A stretch of 64,000 nt of DNA from Clostridia bacterium. Its GTDB lineage: Bacteria; Bacillota; Clostridia; Christensenellales; Borkfalkiaceae. How positions within the stretch are numbered: position 1 is the stretch's first letter; each line of letters starts with the position of its first letter. Shown here one piece after another: positions 59,962 to 64,000 of the stretch. A model generated the notes under the pieces. It saw only the letters and a program-made list of their open reading frames with translations. It had not been told where the DNA came from and ran no database searches. Where the stretch lies: assembly GCA_017399185.1 (NCBI GenBank), contig JAFQEA010000008.1, positions 124,001-188,000 of the forward strand. Direction: 5' to 3'. The translations under genes were made by a program, and so were the position numbers.

Positions 59962-60003
59962 CATTGACCTTTAAACGTTAAACTTTCAATAATAAGGTCA
60001 ATG
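59962..60003 (+). promoter_or_regulatory. Intercistronic hairpin before binding-protein gene
   Basis: CATTGACCTT (59962-59971) and AAGGTCAATG (59994-60003) form a perfect stem with a 22-base loop; AGGT/ACCT extend it. No T tract, so it is probably an mRNA-stabilising or processing element, or a DNA operator. Confidence 0.6.
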
Positions 60004-60082
60004 ACCTACCACAAAATGCACAAAACATAATTTTTTGAAAACTTTTTTAAGTTAAAAATAAAAAACATTAAGGAGTAAAAAA

Positions 60083-61528
60083 ATGAAAAAACTTATCGCA
60101 CTTATCTTGATGGTTGTACTTTGCGTTGGTTTCACAGCTTGCGGCAAGCCAGCTGGCGGCGGCAACAACAACAATGCTGAAATCAACTTTAAAGTACCTG
60201 AAGTTGGCTATGACGGTAGCGAAGTTAATTTAACTTTCTACCACACCATGGGTGAAAACTTAAGAACTGTTTTAGACGCTTACATCGTTGAATTCAACAA
60301 ATTGTTCCCAAACATTCACATTGAACACAAGCAAGTTGGTGGTTACGACGACGTTAGAAGCCAAGTTTCAACAGAGCTTCAAGTAGGTAACTCTCCTAAC
60401 ATCGCATACTGCTATCCAGACCACGTTGCACTTTACAACGTATCAGGCGCAGTTGCACATCTTGATAACCTTATTGCAAGCGATATTGAAGTTTCACGCA
60501 ATGACGGCACAACAGAAACCTTAGGCTTAACACAAGCACAAAAGGATGACTTCATCCAAGGTTACTACACAGAAGGTCAACAATTTGGTGATGGCTTAAT
60601 GTACACAATGCCATTCTCAAAATCAACAGAAGTTTTATACTACAACAAAACTTTCTTTGATCAACACGGCTTACAACTCCCAAAAACTTGGGCAGAAATG
60701 AAGACACTTTGCGAACGTATTTTAGAAATCGATCCTACCTGCATCCCATTAGGTTACGACTCAGAAGCTAACTGGTTCATCACTATGTGTGAACAATACG
60801 GCTCACCATACACTTCAGCTGAAGAAGGCGATCACTTCCTTTTCGACAACGCTAAAAACAAAGAATTCGTTAAAGAATTCAGACAATGGTATAAAGCTGG
60901 TTTAGTTACAACACAAGAAATCTACGGTGCTTATACATCTGGCTTATTCGTAGAACAAGGCGTTAACGAAGACGGTACACCAAAGCAAAGAAGCTACATG
61001 TCAATCGGTTCATCAGCAGGTGCTACACACCAACGTCCAACCAAAAACGCTAACGGTGAATATCCATTTGAAGTTGGTATCACTTCTATCCCACAGGTTA
61101 ACCCAGCTAAACCAAAGGTTATCTCTCAAGGTCCATCAGTCTGTATCTTCAAAAAAGATAACGCACAAGAAGTTGTTGCAAGCTGGTTATTCGTTAAATA
61201 CTTAACAACCACAACAGCTTTCCAAGCTCAATTCTCAGACGCTTCAGGCTACGTTCCAGTAATCAAATCAGTTGCACAAAACGAAACATACGCTGCAAAC
61301 CTTGCTAAAGCAAACGGCGGCGACTACATTGCATACCTTTCAGCAAAAGTTTGTCTTGAACAACAAGATGCTTACTACACATCACCAGCATTCAACGGTT
61401 CATCAATCGCACGTGAACAAGTTCAACAATTACTTATCGCTTGTCTCACAACCGACGCACAAGACGTTGACGCTGAAATTAACAGATTATTCCAACTCGC
61501 AATTGATGAATGCGAATATAACGTTTAA
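60083..61528 (+). CDS. Extracellular sugar-binding lipoprotein (UgpB/MalE-like)
   Basis: A 481-residue substrate-binding protein. Signal peptide with lipobox GFTACG (residues 16-21), a short Gly/Asn linker, then the CUT1 binding fold: LTFYHTMGENLRTVLDAYIVEFNKLFP (about 51-77), NIAYCYPDHVALY, YNKTFFDQHGLQLPKTWAEM (about 194-213) and ASGYVPVIKSV near the end. Codon use is strongly biased toward a few codons, suggesting high expression. The bound sugar is unknown; an oligosaccharide is likely. Start follows AAGGAGT. Confidence 0.93.
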   Translation: MKKLIALILMVVLCVGFTACGKPAGGGNNNNAEINFKVPEVGYDGSEVNLTFYHTMGENLRTVLDAYIVEFNKLFPNIHIEHKQVGGYDDVRSQVSTELQVGNSPNIAYCYPDHVALYNVSGAVAHLDNLIASDIEVSRNDGTTETLGLTQAQKDDFIQGYYTEGQQFGDGLMYTMPFSKSTEVLYYNKTFFDQHGLQLPKTWAEMKTLCERILEIDPTCIPLGYDSEANWFITMCEQYGSPYTSAEEGDHFLFDNAKNKEFVKEFRQWYKAGLVTTQEIYGAYTSGLFVEQGVNEDGTPKQRSYMSIGSSAGATHQRPTKNANGEYPFEVGITSIPQVNPAKPKVISQGPSVCIFKKDNAQEVVASWLFVKYLTTTTAFQAQFSDASGYVPVIKSVAQNETYAANLAKANGGDYIAYLSAKVCLEQQDAYYTSPAFNGSSIAREQVQQLLIACLTTDAQDVDAEINRLFQLAIDECEYNV

Positions 61529-61585
61529 TAAAAATTGACTTTGTAATCAAACACATTAATAAACTTAACAGAATTTATTAAAATT

Positions 61586-62980
61586 ATGAAAAGAACTTTT
61601 AAAATTCTGTCCATGATTATTGCACTTTGTCTCGTTTCCGCATTTATGTTTGCTTGCGTTGTTGTGCCCGATGACGGCAAAAACAGCGGCAGCAACAGCG
61701 GAAGCGGGTCAGGTGGCAGTAACGGTGGGCAACAAGTTGAATTTGTTGACTACGTTTCAAATCTTACCCTTGATATGACTTCTAACACAAAAAAGGAAGT
61801 CGTAACCGTTAAAAGCTTTATTGACGGCGACACAACACACTTCTATATCAGCAAAAGTGTTGCTTCAAACGGCGTATTAAAGGCAAGATATTTAGCAATT
61901 AACACACCTGAATCAACAGGTAAGATTCAAGACTACGGTCACACTGCATCACGCTTTACAAAAGCAAAGCTATCAGGCGCCGAATCAATCATCGTTGAAA
62001 CCGACGGCAGCGATTGGGAGCTTGATTCAACCGGTGACAGACACCTTGTTTGGGTTTGGTATCGTAACAGCGCGACAGAACCATATCGTAACTTAAACGT
62101 TGAAATTTTACAAGAAGGCTTGGCAATCGCTTCAAACACGGCACAAAACCGTTACGGCCAAGTTGCGTCAAAGGCATTAGCACAAGCAACCGCTATGAAG
62201 CTTTATTGCCACTCCGGCAAGGCTGACCCTGAAGTTTACCGCGGTGACGCTATTGAAGTTTCAATCAAAGATTTACGCTTAAACATTGAAGAATACAACA
62301 ACAAAAAGGTTGCGTTTGAAGGCGCAGTAGTTAATAACTATAACAACACCGTTTACGTTGAAGCTTATGACGAAGATACCGATATGTATTACGGTATGCA
62401 GGTTTACTACGGCTACAGCTTATCACCGGGCGGTTTAGAAATCATCTCACTTGGTAACTACGTACGTATCGTTGGTACCGTTCAGTACTACGAAACAGGT
62501 AACACTTATCAGGTTTCAGATATTTCTCACAACGCATTTGATTCAAGCAATCCTAACAACTTAAAGCTTATCGAATCTGGTTGGGGTGCATCTTACGTTG
62601 AAAGAACCGTAAGTGAGCTCACCACCGGCAAGGTTTACGAAGGTCAAGAGCTTTTAGGTAATTTTGCAGATCTCGCAGTTTACACAACAGTTTCATTGAA
62701 CAACTTGGTTGTCAAGAGCATTTACACAACGGATAATGACGTTGAAAGCTCAAACTTCGGTGCGATGACGTTAACCTGTGAAGACGCTCAAGGCAACAAA
62801 GTTGATATCCGCACAGTTCCATTTATGCTTGACGGTCAATTAGTTACCGAAAGCTATTATATGGGCAAGACCATTTCCGTAAAGGGTATGATCGATTATT
62901 ATTATAGCAGTTATGATCAAGACGGCTTCTACTATCAAGTTAAAGCCTTCAGAATGGGTGACATTCAAATCAATCAATAA
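61586..62980 (+). CDS. Secreted lipoprotein with nuclease-like SNase domain
   Basis: A 464-residue lipoprotein: signal peptide with lipobox MFACVV (residue 24 Cys), a Gly/Ser-rich linker (about 33-48), then a staphylococcal nuclease-like domain at about 70-210. Catalytic features are FIDGDTTHFYI (Asp pair), ARYLAINTPES (Arg; the usual Asp in IDTPE is Asn) and a second Arg in GDRHLVWVW. The C-terminal half (about 218-464) looks like two OB-fold repeats. It probably degrades extracellular nucleic acid. It follows the sugar-binding gene without a terminator and is followed by a related OB-type lipoprotein. Confidence 0.8.
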   Translation: MKRTFKILSMIIALCLVSAFMFACVVVPDDGKNSGSNSGSGSGGSNGGQQVEFVDYVSNLTLDMTSNTKKEVVTVKSFIDGDTTHFYISKSVASNGVLKARYLAINTPESTGKIQDYGHTASRFTKAKLSGAESIIVETDGSDWELDSTGDRHLVWVWYRNSATEPYRNLNVEILQEGLAIASNTAQNRYGQVASKALAQATAMKLYCHSGKADPEVYRGDAIEVSIKDLRLNIEEYNNKKVAFEGAVVNNYNNTVYVEAYDEDTDMYYGMQVYYGYSLSPGGLEIISLGNYVRIVGTVQYYETGNTYQVSDISHNAFDSSNPNNLKLIESGWGASYVERTVSELTTGKVYEGQELLGNFADLAVYTTVSLNNLVVKSIYTTDNDVESSNFGAMTLTCEDAQGNKVDIRTVPFMLDGQLVTESYYMGKTISVKGMIDYYYSSYDQDGFYYQVKAFRMGDIQINQ

Positions 62981-63017
62981 TAAAAACAAATTTTAATAAT
63001 AAAGGAGAAAATTAACA

Positions 63018-64000
63018 ATGAAAAAAGTTCTTGTGGGCGTTCTTATGGTGATCCTCACGCTTTGCACACTCGTTGGTTGTACCATCAAGCCTGTTAATCC
63101 GGGCGGAAACTCCGGTAGCACCAACGGCGATCTCGATCAAGCTAAGGCCGCTTTAAACACAATGTACTATGGCGAAACCACAACTATCGTTGGTGACTTC
63201 GAAAGAATCAGCCAAGTTAACGTTAAGGGTACTATCTATCCTATCACTTGGACAACTGATGCAACTGAAGGCGTTGTTATCAATGAAGTTAACGAAAAGG
63301 GTATGGTTGTTATCGGCATTACACAAAGTAAAGAGCACGATATTAACTTTAACTTAATCGCAACCATCACTGATGAAGAAAGTGGCGAATCTGTTTCAGT
63401 TACTTACTCTTTCACAATCGCTAGATGGAAAGAAAATACTTTCGCTGAATATTTAGCAGCAGCTGCAGGTGATCCTGTTGTTGTTAAGGGTATCGTTTCA
63501 GGTATCATGTCAACACAACTTGGCGACAGCTACAATGGTATTTATTTTGACGACGGTATCGGCGGCTACTACGCATACGACTGTGAAGACCCAATCGAAA
63601 AGGGTGTTGAAGTTGGTATGGAAATCCGTGTTAGCGGTCTTAAAGATAACTACAGCGGTACACACGAAATCAAAGACGGCGTTGTTGAAATCTTAAATTC
63701 TGAAAAGAAAGAACTCGCTCCTGTTGATTTCACAGAACTTTATGCTAACGCAGCAGACATTAAAGCAGCAGCTTTAGTTGAACCACAAGCACTCCTTGTA
63801 ACAATCAAGGGCGTAACAATCGGTGGTCAAGAAACCTCTAACGGTTACTACTACTTCTCACTCGGTGGTTTAGAATCTTACGTTCGTATCTCTTCTTCAA
63901 TGTGCCCATTGAACAAAGCAGATACAGAAGCATTCAAAGAATTCCACAGTGCACACCTAGGTTACACAGCTGACGTTACCGGCGTTATCTGCGTATTCAG
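63018..64000 (+). CDS. Secreted lipoprotein with OB-like domains, 3' truncated by window edge
   Basis: At least 327 codons, open to the window end. ATG follows AAAGGAGAAA. Signal peptide with lipobox LVGCT (Cys at residue 22), then a Gly/Ser linker, a beta-rich region (about 40-135) and repeated OB-fold-like segments beginning GDPVVVKGIVSGIMS (about 152) and VTIKGVTIGGQE (about 257), similar in kind to the C-terminal half of the preceding nuclease lipoprotein. I cannot assign a function; binding of nucleic acid or polysaccharide is possible. Codon use is strongly biased, as in its neighbours. Confidence 0.75.
   Translation, partial: MKKVLVGVLMVILTLCTLVGCTIKPVNPGGNSGSTNGDLDQAKAALNTMYYGETTTIVGDFERISQVNVKGTIYPITWTTDATEGVVINEVNEKGMVVIGITQSKEHDINFNLIATITDEESGESVSVTYSFTIARWKENTFAEYLAAAAGDPVVVKGIVSGIMSTQLGDSYNGIYFDDGIGGYYAYDCEDPIEKGVEVGMEIRVSGLKDNYSGTHEIKDGVVEILNSEKKELAPVDFTELYANAADIKAAALVEPQALLVTIKGVTIGGQETSNGYYYFSLGGLESYVRISSSMCPLNKADTEAFKEFHSAHLGYTADVTGVICVF

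Overview
The window looks like a chromosomal segment of a spore-forming, low-to-mid G+C Bacillota (Clostridia-like) bacterium. Evidence: a spoIIGA-sigE pair, yqfC-yqfD-phoH-HD phosphodiesterase-ybeY-era-yqzL-recO in the order typical of Firmicutes, a SpoVB-type flippase, whiA beside murB, a THF riboswitch in front of an ECF S component, strong TTGACA/TATAAT promoters and frequent TTG starts. Meso-DAP synthesis appears to use the LL-DAP aminotransferase route (dapA-dapF-dapL), and lysyl-tRNA synthetase is the class I type. No rRNA, tRNA or CRISPR array was seen, and lineage below class is not resolved by eye.

Layout. 1-2.3 kb: an A/T-rich accessory patch with a RES-domain protein (cut by the window edge), a zinc-ribbon-like unknown, a candidate ADP-ribosyltransferase and a short HEPN-like ORF. 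2.3-7.4 kb: a P-loop protein, DUF2804, a FlaR-like kinase, then murB-PHP-whiA. 7.5-17.6 kb: DUF4177, leuS, PAP2 and the yqfC to recO cluster. 17.7-27.3 kb: a VUT-like transporter, a P-type ATPase, a P1B-ATPase homologue that has lost every catalytic motif, and a MarR-controlled heterodimeric ABC exporter. 27.4-37 kb: dapA-dapF-dapL, an M3-type peptidase lipoprotein, a two-component system and a FakB/FakA-type fatty acid kinase pair. 37-44 kb: nth, obgE, yhbY, a folate-type ECF S component under a THF riboswitch, SpoVB-like, LysM, HAD and ArsR-DUF2087. 44-54.8 kb: a type IIA topoisomerase pair, a CMP-kinase-like protein, class I lysS, spoIIGA-sigE, MgtC, NUDIX and uridine phosphorylase. 55-64 kb: a short leader ORF with an intrinsic terminator, an RDD membrane protein, a carbohydrate ABC system (ATPase, two permeases, binding protein) and two secreted lipoproteins, the last cut by the window edge.

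Three observations stand out. First, an unnamed dispersed element with core TCGGCCTATAAGTCGATTA occurs about 17 times between 3.9 and 54 kb, nearly always just after a stop codon. It is often embedded in copy-specific inverted repeats and sometimes is the terminator itself. It was not seen in the accessory patch or in the last 10 kb. Second, the MalF-type permease at 57.4 kb carries an InlB-type B-repeat plus an unrecognised domain fused to its N-terminus. Third, a 597-residue P1B-ATPase-like protein lacks the TGES, CPC, DKTG and GDGxND motifs and looks like a pseudo-transporter.

Regulatory structure is also visible: a palindrome shared by the two-component operon and the fakB-like promoter, a related palindrome in the DUF4177 and PAP2 promoters, a MarR operator, a hairpin over the yqzL ribosome-binding site, and a hairpin between the sugar permease and binding-protein genes.
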